This document shows, piece after piece, positions 36,027 through 46,126 of a DNA stretch of 64,000 nt. The stretch comes from an uncultured Psychrobacter sp. GTDB lineage: Bacteria; Pseudomonadota; Gammaproteobacteria; Pseudomonadales; Moraxellaceae. Numbering within the stretch: position 1 is the stretch's first letter; each line of letters starts with the position of its first letter. A program made the translations under genes and the position numbers. The stretch is taken from positions 1 through 64,000 of the forward strand of contig NZ_CANMRN010000010.1 of the NCBI RefSeq assembly GCF_947500265.1, in the 5' to 3' direction. The notes under the pieces are model-generated. The model ran no database searches and was not told the DNA's origin. It saw only the letters and a program-made list of their open reading frames with translations.

Positions 36027-38996
36027 TTACAACGCTTTCAACTGCTCCATCTGCGCCGTCATTGCCGTTAACTGCCCTTCTAGCTCAGCCAATTTCGCCT
36101 TTTCCGCATCGACCACTTCCGCAGGTGCTTTACTGACAAAGCCTTCATTGCCTAGCTTACGCGCGATACCGTCGGCTTGACCTTTCAACTTATCATATGA
36201 CTTACCCAAACGTGCTAGCTCAGCCGTAGGATCAATCAGACCTTTCATCGGTACGAGTACCCGCAGCTGACCGACCATACTTGATGACGATAGTGGTACT
36301 TCATCGCCTTCTTTGACGATCTCTAAGCTCTCGACTTTGGCAAGCGCTTTGAACTGGTTTTTGATACGAGATAGACGCTCTTCTTCATCGGCAGAGACAT
36401 TCTGTAGTAGCACTGGCAGACGTACCGCGTTACCCAGTTTCATCTCACCACGGATGTTACGGACGCTCGCGATTAGCTCTTGTAGCCATGCCATATCCGC
36501 TTCGGTCTGCTCACTGATTTGGCTGGCATCGGTCTGTGGATAGTCAGCGACCACGATGCTGTCCGTGTTTTTACGACCCAGTAGCGGCGCGATGGTCTGC
36601 CAGATTTGCTCAGTCAGATACGGCATGATTGGATGTGTGAAGCGTAGCGCAGTCTCTAGTACGTGCAGCAGCACATAGCGAATTTGCGCTTTACGCTCGT
36701 CTGATACCGAGTCATCATTTAGGCTGGCTTTGGCAAGCTCAACGTACCAATCACAGTACTCATTCCAGATAAACTCATAGATATCTTGGCTGACCATATC
36801 TAGACGATACTGAGCAAAATGCTGATGAATTTCTTTGATGCTAGAGTTCAAACGGCTCATGATCCATTTTTCTGGTAACTCCCATACGTCAGGGTTTGCT
36901 ACTTGATCGATAGGCTTGGCATTGCTTTCACCATCGACGCAGTTCATCAGTACAAAACGGCTGGCGTTCCAGATTTTATTACAGAAGTTGCGATAGCCCT
37001 CGACACGTTTTAGATCAAAGTTGATATCGCGACCCGTACTGGCTAATGAGGTAAAGGTAAAGCGCAGTGCATCCGTACCATACGCTGGGATGCCTTCTGG
37101 GAACTCTTTACGCGTTTGCTTTTCGATTTTGGCCGCGTCTTTCGGGTTCATCATATTGCTAGTGCGTTTTTCTACCAGTGCTTCTAGCTCAATACCATCG
37201 ATAAGATCGATCGGATCTAAGACGTTACCTTTTGATTTTGACATTTTTTGACCATTGCCATCACGTACCAGACCATGCACATAGACGGTCTTAAACGGTA
37301 CTTGCGGCGTGCCGTCTTCGTTTTTCACAAAGTGCATGGTCATCATGATCATGCGGGCAACCCAAAAGAAGATAATGTCAAAACCTGTCACGAGCACGCT
37401 GGTGGGGTGGAAAGTATCCATCACGCGTGGATCAGCGTTGACGTCTGCCCAGTCAAGCGTACTGAATGTCCATAGACCAGAGCTGAACCACGTATCGAGT
37501 ACGTCATCATCTTGGCGCAGTTTTACATCGTCGCTTAAGTTGTATTTGCTACGTACTTCCGCTTCGTCACGGGCGACATAGATTTCACCTGTCGCATCGT
37601 CATACCATGCAGGGATACGATGACCCCACCATAGCTGGCGGCTGATACACCAGTCCTGTAGATCGGTCATCCACGCCATATACATGTTTTTGTACTGCGC
37701 AGGGACGAACTCAATGCTGCCGTCTTCTACCGCGTCAATCGCTGGCTTGGCAAGCTCTTTAACTGCGACATACCATTGATCGGTCAACCACGGCTCAACG
37801 ATCGTACCGCCACGCTCAGCACGCGGGGCTTTTAGTGCATAGTCTTCGATGTCTTCTAACCAGCCCTGCTCGCCTGCTTGCTCTACAAGGAATTTACGCG
37901 CAGCAAAACGCTCAAGTCCTGCGTACTCGCTTGGCGTAGTCTCTAGCTCTGGCTCACGCGTCTGCAGATCAGGATAAACTTCCATCGCTGGCAAGATATT
38001 GGCGCGCTCATCTAAGATATTAATCAATGGCAAGCTATGACGACGACCTAGCTCATAGTCGTTGAAATCATGCGCTGGGGTGATTTTGACACAGCCCGTA
38101 CCGAAGTCGCTCTCGACATAATCATCAGCGACGATAGGCACGACGCGACCCGTAATTGGCAAGGTAATGGTTTTGCCGACTAAATGTGCATAACGCTCAT
38201 CGCTAGGATTAACGGCGACAGCGGTATCACCAAGGAGTGTCTCAGGACGCGTGGTGGCTACAACCAGATAGTTTTTACCATCTTGAGTTAGTAGCTCTGT
38301 ATCTGTGAAATGATAGCGGAAATGCCACAAGCTGCCTTTTTCGTCGTGGTTTTCTACTTCTAAATCAGACAGCGCAGTTTGGAACTTTGGATCCCAGTTA
38401 ACCAAACGCTTACCGCGATAAATTAAACCATCATCGAAAAGACGAACGAACACTTCTTTTACCGCATTGGACAGACCATCATCCATGGTAAAGCGCTCAC
38501 GCGACCAGTCAACCGAGCTACCCAAACGGCGAATCTGGCTGGTGATATTGCCACCCGACTCTTCTTTCCATTCCCAGACTTTATCGATGAAATCTGCACG
38601 TGTCATATCACGGCGCTTGATACCTTGCGCCTCTAGGCGACGTTCAACGACCATTTGGGTGGCGATACCCGCATGATCCGTACCTGGCTGCCAAAGCGTA
38701 TTGTCGCCATCCATACGGTGATAACGCGTGAGCGCATCCATGATTGCATTGTTAAAACCATGTCCCATATGCAGCGAGCCAGTGACGTTTGGCGGTGGCA
38801 GCGCAATAGAAAACGACTCGTCTTTATCAAAAGTCGGCTGAAAATAGCCGCTTTCTTCCCAGCCTTGATACATACCGGCTTCGACTTCCGCAGGATTATA
38901 GGCACTCTCTAATTGGCTTAACGCCGCTTGGATCGACTGGGTCAGATTGGTCTTCGCATTGCTGTCAATGCTGGTATCGGTATTAGGATTGCTCAT
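36027..38996 (-). CDS. valS: Valyl-tRNA synthetase
   Basis: A 989-residue class I aminoacyl-tRNA synthetase charging tRNA-Val. The HIGH motif is HMGH at 76-79 in [14 protein letters not shown], and KMSKS occurs in [14 protein letters not shown]. The editing domain lies between them, with [17 protein letters not shown]-terminal coiled coil (from [14 protein letters not shown]) is present. The first 35 residues are a Thr/Asn/Ser-rich extension. A single-copy essential gene, intact. Confidence 0.98.
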   Translation of the reverse strand: MSNPNTDTSIDSNAKTNLTQSIQAALSQLESAYNPAEVEAGMYQGWEESGYFQPTFDKDESFSIALPPPNVTGSLHMGHGFNNAIMDALTRYHRMDGDNTLWQPGTDHAGIATQMVVERRLEAQGIKRRDMTRADFIDKVWEWKEESGGNITSQIRRLGSSVDWSRERFTMDDGLSNAVKEVFVRLFDDGLIYRGKRLVNWDPKFQTALSDLEVENHDEKGSLWHFRYHFTDTELLTQDGKNYLVVATTRPETLLGDTAVAVNPSDERYAHLVGKTITLPITGRVVPIVADDYVESDFGTGCVKITPAHDFNDYELGRRHSLPLINILDERANILPAMEVYPDLQTREPELETTPSEYAGLERFAARKFLVEQAGEQGWLEDIEDYALKAPRAERGGTIVEPWLTDQWYVAVKELAKPAIDAVEDGSIEFVPAQYKNMYMAWMTDLQDWCISRQLWWGHRIPAWYDDATGEIYVARDEAEVRSKYNLSDDVKLRQDDDVLDTWFSSGLWTFSTLDWADVNADPRVMDTFHPTSVLVTGFDIIFFWVARMIMMTMHFVKNEDGTPQVPFKTVYVHGLVRDGNGQKMSKSKGNVLDPIDLIDGIELEALVEKRTSNMMNPKDAAKIEKQTRKEFPEGIPAYGTDALRFTFTSLASTGRDINFDLKRVEGYRNFCNKIWNASRFVLMNCVDGESNAKPIDQVANPDVWELPEKWIMSRLNSSIKEIHQHFAQYRLDMVSQDIYEFIWNEYCDWYVELAKASLNDDSVSDERKAQIRYVLLHVLETALRFTHPIMPYLTEQIWQTIAPLLGRKNTDSIVVADYPQTDASQISEQTEADMAWLQELIASVRNIRGEMKLGNAVRLPVLLQNVSADEEERLSRIKNQFKALAKVESLEIVKEGDEVPLSSSSMVGQLRVLVPMKGLIDPTAELARLGKSYDKLKGQADGIARKLGNEGFVSKAPAEVVDAEKAKLAELEGQLTAMTAQMEQLKAL

Positions 38997-39255
38997 AATA
39001 GGGTGATCTTATTGTTGATAATGAATGTGGTCAAAATGAGATAGCGCAAAACGCTATAAAAACAGGAAAAATAGTTGATAGTGTGATTTTAACGCAGATA
39101 GGCAGATTTTGTTAGATGGTAAGACAATTTATAAAGCCTGAAGGCAGTTTTTAATCAAATTGTTAATCAATTAACAACAGCAATCAGAAGAATGGGAAAT
39201 ATAATAGAGATTACTTATGCAGCAAAATCATTAGCCTATAACCAGCGAGCCAACC

Positions 39256-40398
39256 GTGTCCCAAGATACCGAGCATGACCATGATTCTCAGGCTAATCGA
39301 CCAAACGATGAGCGTACAAATGCGAGTACCACTACTCCTGTGCCTGAAGGTGAAGATACGCTAGAAGAAAGTAGCGACTTTTCTAAAGACATTGAGGTAG
39401 ACAAGGAAGCAGACGACACTACAGATAGTCATGCAAACGAAACTTCAGATAGTGACGCAGACGAACCTATTAAAGCCACCGAAGACCTAGAAAACGATGA
39501 CCTGCCAGAAGAAATTAGCGATGAAGACAAAGAAACCATCAAAAAGGTTGCCAGTGACGACAATCTCAGCCAAGCAAAAAGCTACGCCAGTATCTTAGTC
39601 GAGCAAGTTATCCACGCCAAAGAAACCTTTGAGCGTTCACTTGGCTCGCTATTTACCAGTGCCTTTACGGCTGGGCTAGAGATTGGCATCAGCTTTTTTA
39701 TGATTTTATCAGCGTTTGCCTTACTTAATGATGTGATGCCAAGTCGCTATGCCATGGTGCTGTCGTCACTGTTGTATCCGATCGGCTTTATTATCGTGGT
39801 GATTGGTCAATCGTTATTATTTACTGAGCAGACTTCCCTCTTGAGCTTACCTGTCTTAAATAAAATTGAGCCGCTACATAAACTGCTGCGGCTATGGGGA
39901 ATTGTCATCGCTGGTAATATCGTTGGCGGTTGTATATTTGCAGCATTAATGATCGGTCTGGGGCTGCATATGCATCTGTTTACAGACCATGCTATCGATG
40001 TCTATGCCGAGCATATCTTAGGTTTTGAGTGGTGGGTTATCTTTGGCAGCGCGGTACTGGCAGGCTGGATGATGGGCGTGGCTGCATGGCTGGTGACTTC
40101 TGCACGTGACACGCTTAGCCGTATCGTACTGGTGACGCTTATCACTGGTAGTATTGGGTTTTTAGGTTTGCATCATAGTATCGTGGGTAATATCGAGGTA
40201 TTTTCAGCATTACTATATGGCAATACCGTCAGTCTCTGGCGCTACTTGGTATTTTTAGTTGTGGTACTGGTGGGCAATACGGTTGGCGGTGTGGTGTTCG
40301 TCGCGGTACTCAAAAACCGTACGTTCTTATTTGAAATTGAAAAAGTCAAAGAGCAAGCTGCCGAGGCAAGAGCGAAAATGGACAGACGAAGATTCTAG
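39256..40398 (+). CDS. Formate/nitrite transporter (FNT) family protein with acidic N-terminal tail, YfdC-like
   Basis: A 380-residue protein. Residues 1-105 are very acidic (Asp/Glu/Ser/Thr rich), without aromatic residues, and probably disordered in the cytoplasm. The membrane part has six hydrophobic segments and FNT-like features (SLGSLFTSAFTAGLEIGISFF, LHHSIVGNIEVFSALL, VVVLVGNTVGGVVFVAVL). It resembles YfdC, whose substrate is unknown, more than FocA. The start is GTG at 39256 with no strong ribosome site. A bidirectional terminator follows. Confidence 0.82.
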   Translation: MSQDTEHDHDSQANRPNDERTNASTTTPVPEGEDTLEESSDFSKDIEVDKEADDTTDSHANETSDSDADEPIKATEDLENDDLPEEISDEDKETIKKVASDDNLSQAKSYASILVEQVIHAKETFERSLGSLFTSAFTAGLEIGISFFMILSAFALLNDVMPSRYAMVLSSLLYPIGFIIVVIGQSLLFTEQTSLLSLPVLNKIEPLHKLLRLWGIVIAGNIVGGCIFAALMIGLGLHMHLFTDHAIDVYAEHILGFEWWVIFGSAVLAGWMMGVAAWLVTSARDTLSRIVLVTLITGSIGFLGLHHSIVGNIEVFSALLYGNTVSLWRYLVFLVVVLVGNTVGGVVFVAVLKNRTFLFEIEKVKEQAAEARAKMDRRRF

Positions 40399-40457
40399 AC
40401 TTGAGATAAAACTGATTTGAGCTAAAACTAGTTTGAGTTAAAAGTAACACTAAACAC

Positions 40458-40507
40458 AAAAGCCCATAACACGCTTCATTATACAAAGCGGATTATGGGC
40501 TTTTTTT
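40458..40507. terminator. Bidirectional terminator between FNT-like and BASS genes
   Basis: Outer stem AAAAGCCCATAA/TTATGGGCTTTT with an inner CGCTT/AAGCG helix, followed by a run of seven T. Confidence 0.88.
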
Positions 40508-40589
40508 ATTGCATCATACATTGCTGCTTGTTTGTCAAGTACTGTCTCAACTGGCGCAACAATGCGTTACTGCGGTTATCTTAAACCTT

Positions 40590-41513
40590 TTACATTCTAC
40601 GTGCTGCCAATACACTGTTTTCTATCTCGGTTCTTTTGGCTTTATTGTGCTGGGCAGTAAATACTCTAACCATGATACCAGCGGTCAAGAACATGATTAG
40701 CGTATAAATGGCTGGTGTCATCGACATCTTATAGTTAGCCAATAACGTCAGTGCCATAAACATTGAAAGCGTACTGTTTTGTAGGCCGACTTCCATAGTA
40801 ATCGAGCGTCTTTGCGCAGGATTTAGACCAAACCATTTGCTGGTGTAATAACCAAGCGCCATCGTCGATACGTTCAGTATCAATGCCACAGGGCCAGTAG
40901 CGATTAACGCTTCAACGATAATGTCTCGTTGTACATAGCTCAAGAAAAGTACCAAGAAGCTCAAAAATATCACGCCAAAACGAGACACCATCACCTGTCC
41001 CTTGTCTGCTGCGTTAGGCGCATAGCGTTTGATCAACATACCAATACTGACGGGTAAGATAGTCAGAGCAATTAGGCTAATCATGGTCTTGACCACTGGC
41101 AACTGAAACTCACTACCAGCACCCATGAAGTATACGAGCGAAAAACTGAGGACGATAGGAATAGTAAATACGGTAATGACACTGGCAATAGCGGTCATGG
41201 TGACCGAAAGTGCAACGTCACCTTTGGCTAAATAGGTAAATAGATTCGATGTCGTGCCACCAGGACACAGTACCAGCAACATAACCCCAACGGCATACTC
41301 TGGTTCGAGAGACATGGAGGTTGCCAAAGCAAAACCTACCAATGGTAAAAATATTAGCTGATTGGTCAAGCCTATGGCGACCGCTTTAGGGTACTTGACG
41401 ACTCTCTTAAAATCATTGGTAACTAAGGACAATCCCATTCCCATCATAATCAAAAAGATACTAATGGGAATGACTTTTGCATTTACAAACGTGACTAACT
41501 CAACACCTTCCAT
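40590..41513 (-). CDS. Bile acid:sodium symporter (BASS) family transporter
   Basis: A 307-residue membrane protein with nine to ten spans. Family motifs CPGGTTSNLFTYLAKGD and TMEVGLQNSTLS, which line the sodium and substrate sites, are present. Bacterial BASS proteins carry organic acids such as pantoate, pyruvate or bile salts, and the substrate is not predictable here. AAGGAT precedes the ATG. The 305-base gap upstream (41514-41818) shows no gene. Confidence 0.88.
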   Translation of the reverse strand: MEGVELVTFVNAKVIPISIFLIMMGMGLSLVTNDFKRVVKYPKAVAIGLTNQLIFLPLVGFALATSMSLEPEYAVGVMLLVLCPGGTTSNLFTYLAKGDVALSVTMTAIASVITVFTIPIVLSFSLVYFMGAGSEFQLPVVKTMISLIALTILPVSIGMLIKRYAPNAADKGQVMVSRFGVIFLSFLVLFLSYVQRDIIVEALIATGPVALILNVSTMALGYYTSKWFGLNPAQRRSITMEVGLQNSTLSMFMALTLLANYKMSMTPAIYTLIMFLTAGIMVRVFTAQHNKAKRTEIENSVLAARRM

Positions 41514-41818
41514 AACTACATCCTTGTAGATAGAGCCCTTACACGGGCAGGTTTATGACAACCTCGTCATGCTCAATCAGCCAATCCTGCTGATATCTTG
41601 GGTAAAAGCCACCGACGTTGTCAGCTCTTTATATGACACTTTTCCATACAGTCGTGTTTTTAAACCGACAATTTTTGATAAAACTGGTTTATACGAACCG
41701 AAATAATAACGGAACGGCAAAATTCAGTATATCGTTGTAAAAGTGTATGGTTTTGATTTTTCTGACTACTCGTCAGTCAATTATAGGTTTTTACACTTGA
41801 AAATAAAGTAGAAATGAT

Positions 41819-42325
41819 TTAAGCGGAGGTTTTGTGATTTACAGCAGATGTAGGTTTAATATGGTCAATACTAATCACTGCCGTACCGTAGGCGATGGCT
41901 TCAACCATACTGCCTAATTGGTTGACATTGGTTACCTCAAGACGTAACCCGTAGATATGCGTGTAGCCTTTGGCTTTTGCCTCAGTCCGCATACGAACGA
42001 TGGCCTCGCGGCGGGCACGATCTAGCAAAGTCTCATAGGTGGTTAAATTTTTGCCAAAGACACTTAATACGCGAGCGATGATCATTTTGAAATAATCTTG
42101 AGCGATGACGACACTACCAAGTACCAGCTCGCCTTCACTACCCACCGCTAACTTGGGACGGTATAGACGTTCGCTTGAGACGGTGATATCGCCCAATGCT
42201 TGCTCTGCTACTGTTAGCTGTGCCAAATGCTGACGCTCATGGCGTGACCCGAAGAACCAGCCAGCCGCGAATAAGAAGACAAACGGCCCATAATTGATGA
42301 GCACTTGCGTGAGTGAATCATTCAT
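41819..42325 (-). CDS. Membrane-anchored YbjQ-domain (UPF0145) protein
   Basis: A 168-residue protein with one N-terminal hydrophobic segment (about 10-24) and a YbjQ-type domain: YFKMIIARVLSVFGKNLTTYE, then RARREAIVRMRTEAKAKGY and IAYGTAVIS. YbjQ domains are annotated as possible heavy-metal-binding folds, but the function is unproven. It lies 78 bases downstream of a second YbjQ gene and probably shares its transcript. Confidence 0.83.
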   Translation of the reverse strand: MNDSLTQVLINYGPFVFLFAAGWFFGSRHERQHLAQLTVAEQALGDITVSSERLYRPKLAVGSEGELVLGSVVIAQDYFKMIIARVLSVFGKNLTTYETLLDRARREAIVRMRTEAKAKGYTHIYGLRLEVTNVNQLGSMVEAIAYGTAVISIDHIKPTSAVNHKTSA

Positions 42326-42357
42326 AGCACGTTTCTCATCATAAAAAGCATCGGTGC

Positions 42358-42404
42358 TTTTAGCATTATAGGATTTGGTATTGTAGTTTTTAGTATTATA
42401 GAAT
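42358..42404. repeat. Imperfect direct repeat between the two YbjQ genes
   Basis: TTTTAGCATTATAGGA is followed by TTGGTATTGTAGT and then TTTTAGTATTATAGAA, a decayed repeat of about 15 bases. No function is evident. Confidence 0.45.
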
Positions 42405-42844
42405 CAACCAAAAGGATTGAAACGCGGTAAATCATCGGGTGCGACTTGGGTCTGAGTACTCACATTTTGACTAGAATGGTTGTGTCCATCGCTTGGCGGG
42501 TTTTGATACTGCTGCTGTGATATCGGCGCGACCTTGACCGCTGTACCATAGACAAACAGCTCTGAGGCACCTTGGGCAATACTAGAAGTTGAAAAACGCA
42601 GACCGACCACCGCATCAGCCCCTAGCGCCTCTGCTTTGACAATCATGCGATCGATTGCTTCTTGGCGTGACTCTTCTAATAGCTCGGTATAAGCCGTCAG
42701 CTCGCCGCCAACGATGTTTTTTAACCCAGCGAACAAGTCTTTACCCACATGCTTTGAGCGCACAGTACTACCGTACACCACGTCTAGGCGTTCGGTAATT
42801 TGATAGTTAGGTAAGTGTTCAAGATTAGAGAGTTGCACAGTCAT
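42404..42844 (-). CDS. YbjQ-domain (UPF0145) protein
   Basis: A 146-residue soluble protein with the full YbjQ signature: VVYGSTVRSKHVGKDLFAG, then ESRQEAIDRMIVKAEALGADAVVGLRF and ELFVYGTAVKV. The C-terminal 35 residues (Gln/Ser/Pro/Asn rich) are an unstructured tail. AAGGTCATCC lies just before the ATG. It pairs with the membrane-anchored paralogue downstream; a hetero-oligomer is possible, since YbjQ proteins form pentamers, but that is inference. Confidence 0.87.
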   Translation of the reverse strand: MTVQLSNLEHLPNYQITERLDVVYGSTVRSKHVGKDLFAGLKNIVGGELTAYTELLEESRQEAIDRMIVKAEALGADAVVGLRFSTSSIAQGASELFVYGTAVKVAPISQQQYQNPPSDGHNHSSQNVSTQTQVAPDDLPRFNPFG

Positions 42845-42960
42845 AGGATGACCTTATCGGTGACTTATAAAATATATAGTAAACCAAAGCGCTGCGATAC
42901 AGCATAGACAAAACAAGACAGAAACAGCACTGCTAGTAGCAACGCTGTTTCTTAGCCTTA

Positions 42961-43518
42961 CTAATCGTTGGTATGGAACAATAAGAACAGCTCAGTCAAA
43001 TTACCTTCGATGCTATTGGCCATCTGTACCATTTTATCTTCGTCTTTACGCATCTCAGACAGCTCTGGATCTTCATCATCGATACCGCTAAGTACGATCA
43101 TAGGCAATGTCAATACTGCTACGTCTTCTGCCGTTTCTTGATCTTCGAACCAGTCGCTTGCTTCATCACCATACATGGCATCGACAAAACCGATTGACCA
43201 AGCAACGATGTCTGACTCGTCAGAGAAATCAACTGCCACTTCTTCGTTACCAGCATCTTCACCAAACGGTAATTCGATCGGTGTCTCGTTCTTTAGCTCA
43301 GCCATGATTGAATCGCGCCAACGTTTGATACCGTCGATGACGTTTTCTGGAATCTCACTCACGTGACCTTCGAACAGGGCATCCATCCAGTTAGGCAATG
43401 GACGACCGATGACTGTCGCTGTCAAAAAACCATGCGCTGCGACACTATCTAGCACGAACTGGCTTTCTTGATTGTCCAAATAGTCCAGTAATTCATCAAA
43501 ACTTAGTTGGTTACTCAT
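42961..43518 (-). CDS. UPF0149 / YecA-like protein
   Basis: A 185-residue acidic protein of the UPF0149 family: HGFLTATVIGRPLPNWMDALF, followed by SIGFVDAMYG, corresponds to the core helices. The C-terminal SEC-C zinc motif of E. coli YecA is absent. AAGGAA precedes the ATG. The function of the family is not settled. Confidence 0.83.
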   Translation of the reverse strand: MSNQLSFDELLDYLDNQESQFVLDSVAAHGFLTATVIGRPLPNWMDALFEGHVSEIPENVIDGIKRWRDSIMAELKNETPIELPFGEDAGNEEVAVDFSDESDIVAWSIGFVDAMYGDEASDWFEDQETAEDVAVLTLPMIVLSGIDDEDPELSEMRKDEDKMVQMANSIEGNLTELFLLFHTND

Positions 43519-43762
43519 AATTTGGTATTCCTTAAAAGATAGATGTCGTCAATCACAATGAGCGATCGGTTAAATGACAGATGGCGGGTAATTTGAGGGT
43601 AAAGACTGCTCAACTCATTCAAGCTAAGCAACCTCTATCAGGTAAGTAGTATGGAACATAACTGGATGCGAGCGAGCAGAAAAAACACCAAACAGCAGGC
43701 AACCCAGTTAATGGTTCATCATTAAAGCACTTTAGTCCGCTTAAAAGACTGACGACGATAAA

Positions 43763-43999
43763 TTAAAAATCGTCATCATCCCAATCATCGCCATCTTCAT
43801 CGAAGTTGTCTATATCGTCTAGATCGTCTTTTAACTCTTTAGCCAAACGCTTTTCTTCTAGCAAGTTATCGATTAGCCGACGTTTTTCAAGACTACTTAA
43901 ACGTGTACGTACGCTCGTCTCAGCTTCTTCAACCATCTTTGCATCATCATCGTCGACAAAATCATCATCAAAATCGTCGTCAATATCAGCGTCACTCAT
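43763..43999 (-). CDS. Small acidic protein, PA3496-like
   Basis: A 78-residue protein with Asp-rich ends around a basic, helical middle: RLSSLEKRRLIDNLLEEKRL. This core resembles the small PA3496 family, named a putative envelope integrity protein in Pseudomonas annotations; I am only moderately sure of the match. AGGAG lies close before the ATG, which supports a real gene. There is no signal or membrane segment. Confidence 0.7.
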   Translation of the reverse strand: MSDADIDDDFDDDFVDDDDAKMVEEAETSVRTRLSSLEKRRLIDNLLEEKRLAKELKDDLDDIDNFDEDGDDWDDDDF

Positions 44000-44185
44000 G
44001 ACAAACTCCTATCATTTTTAGGCAAGGGTATTAAGAATACATCAATATATATATGCCTTATAAAGTCTCTATTGAATGTTGTCAATCCTTTTTCGCAATA
44101 TGGTACATTTCAACCCTACGATTAAGATAGTTCAGTAGGCTATATAACAGACAATTGTAATACAAATGACCAAATACAGTCGGCA

Positions 44186-45631
44186 TTAAATGTGTAGCTC
44201 ATCTTCATCTTCAATCATTAGAACTGCATTGCGCACATCGGCCAAACGCTGAATCAATGAGTCGTTAGCACCGTCAAATATCGCACACTCACGCTCATAG
44301 ACAGTGGTTGGGCGCATGATGTTATGTACTTGTACATGATTGCTGATTTGCTTGAGACCGGCATTTGGCAATAGTATCAATAGCTGCTCTTTTTTGCCGA
44401 TACTCTGGAGCAAGTGAGTCATTGGCTCTGACTGCGCATCATCACTCACGCCCGCTTTCGCTGGCAAAGCAAAACGTGACAGCTCAATGTGCTTATCGTG
44501 GATAATTTTGTTGAGCATTAAGTATAGCTTGGCAAGCATCACGCCTGCGAGTGCCACTTTTGCATGGCTATTATCAGCCTTTAGTACCACACTTGCGCCA
44601 TTGTCTTCGAAGTGAGCTTCATTCATCGCACTCACACCCAACAGCAATGGCTGTCTTAGTAGCTCAGTCACGGCCTGATTGAGCAGCTGGGTGCAGAGTG
44701 CTAGATACGGAAGACGCTGCGCAGGTGCAAGGCGTTCAAGCATATTGAACTCATCATGGAATACGACTTGGACTTTGACGCTATCAACGGACCGTGTGGC
44801 AGACAGTTTAGACGTATGACTGACAGCTTGAGAAGTGACACCGTCTGTATCTGTTACTTCACTTTCGCTACCTTCACTCGCACTTGCTAGATTGTCAGTA
44901 TCACTACCTGCCTCTTGGTTTTGCTGGGTTCTAAGATACTCGTTCACTTCGTTATGCACATTAAATTTGCGGGCATTAGTTACTTCGTCATCTATAGCAT
45001 TATCCGTATTATCAGTCGCTACTTGACTGTCTGCTAAATGAGACGCTGATTGGCGCTCAAGTTCACGGTCGTAGCCGCGTTGATCGACTGGTCTATATTG
45101 GTCACGATACAGCTCTTGGATATCTCGACTCAATGCATTGATTTGCTCTTTGGTCGGACGAGCAAGGTAACCGTAAATCAACCAAAGCATTAAATGTAAC
45201 AGCATGGTGCCGATAACAAACGGCCATTGCATGGCGATGATCTCGCCTTTGCTGACGTCTTTCAAAGTCAGTGCAACGCTACCGATCACTGCATCGCCAT
45301 TGGTGGCGATTTGACGAATAGTGTCACCTTGCTGCATCGGCGCATTGCCTACTGGCACCAAGATATCATCGTTGTTGTCCTTAATCAGTATCCGTGTGAC
45401 GTCTTGCTCGCTGGTATAGCGGTTGGCAATAACGCTTAAACTCACACGGTCTTTATTTTCTAAAGACAACCTTGCTTCATCAATCAGCTGGGCGACCATC
45501 TGCTCGCCTTTTAACGCACGACTATTGCTCAGCTGTTGGTCAGTACTAATGACCAATAACAGCGTCTGCAAACAAAAACTAACCAGAAGAATAATGGCAA
45601 ACAACCCTTGCCGCGGCGCTAAATACGTCAT
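44186..45631 (-). CDS. YtjB/AhpA (Smp)-like two-span membrane protein
   Basis: A 481-residue protein. A first span (about 10-28) is followed by an extracytoplasmic domain of about 100 residues (GEQMVAQLIDEARLSLENKD) and a second span (about 133-155). A long cytoplasmic part has a disordered acidic linker and a C-terminal soluble domain. The membrane half and its divergent position next to serB match ytjB (smp/ahpA) of E. coli. The cytoplasmic region is much longer than in that protein, and no kinase or GGDEF motif is visible. The function is unknown. Confidence 0.65.
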   Translation of the reverse strand: MTYLAPRQGLFAIILLVSFCLQTLLLVISTDQQLSNSRALKGEQMVAQLIDEARLSLENKDRVSLSVIANRYTSEQDVTRILIKDNNDDILVPVGNAPMQQGDTIRQIATNGDAVIGSVALTLKDVSKGEIIAMQWPFVIGTMLLHLMLWLIYGYLARPTKEQINALSRDIQELYRDQYRPVDQRGYDRELERQSASHLADSQVATDNTDNAIDDEVTNARKFNVHNEVNEYLRTQQNQEAGSDTDNLASASEGSESEVTDTDGVTSQAVSHTSKLSATRSVDSVKVQVVFHDEFNMLERLAPAQRLPYLALCTQLLNQAVTELLRQPLLLGVSAMNEAHFEDNGASVVLKADNSHAKVALAGVMLAKLYLMLNKIIHDKHIELSRFALPAKAGVSDDAQSEPMTHLLQSIGKKEQLLILLPNAGLKQISNHVQVHNIMRPTTVYERECAIFDGANDSLIQRLADVRNAVLMIEDEDELHI

Positions 45632-46126
45632 GATATGTTAAACTTTTTTGGAGAGAAGAAATTAAAAAACGAGGCTATTGCTCATTTTTTGGCTAATTTT
45701 TAAACAATTTTGATATGCGCCAACTGTGATGCGCACATAGTGATAAAGCGGTACAGATTATTAGCGACTATCGACAGCACTATTACATCTAAGACACTGT
45801 TGTATCTAAAGCACTACTGATGACATCATTACTATGACTACCGTCAATATCGTTGCCAACGTTAATACCTTTTACCTTGCAATCTTTTGCGAATGTACCT
45901 AGATAAACAGCCAGCTTATCTCATCTACTATATCACCATAATAAGACTTATAGCGTGAGCGCTTTATAAATTTATCATAATAACTTTATCGCATTTTCTA
46001 TGGCTTCTTACGCCATAAAATCTGTTTTTTAGCATCATTGTTACTTTGCGCGTCATCTATAGGCGCTGCCCAGTAAAACTGTTATTATTCCTAATCTTAT
46101 ATGAGCATACAAGGGACAATTGAGCC
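45632..46126. other. 495-base divergent region between YtjB-like gene and serB
   Basis: No ORF, RNA gene, terminator or convincing promoter was recognised. It must carry the start signals for both genes. An AAGGGACA ribosome site lies just before serB. Confidence 0.4.

Noticed and set aside
40509..40700. A 63-codon plus-strand ORF after the FNT-like gene
   Set aside because: It overlaps the BASS gene on the other strand and directly follows a terminator; Cys-rich by chance.
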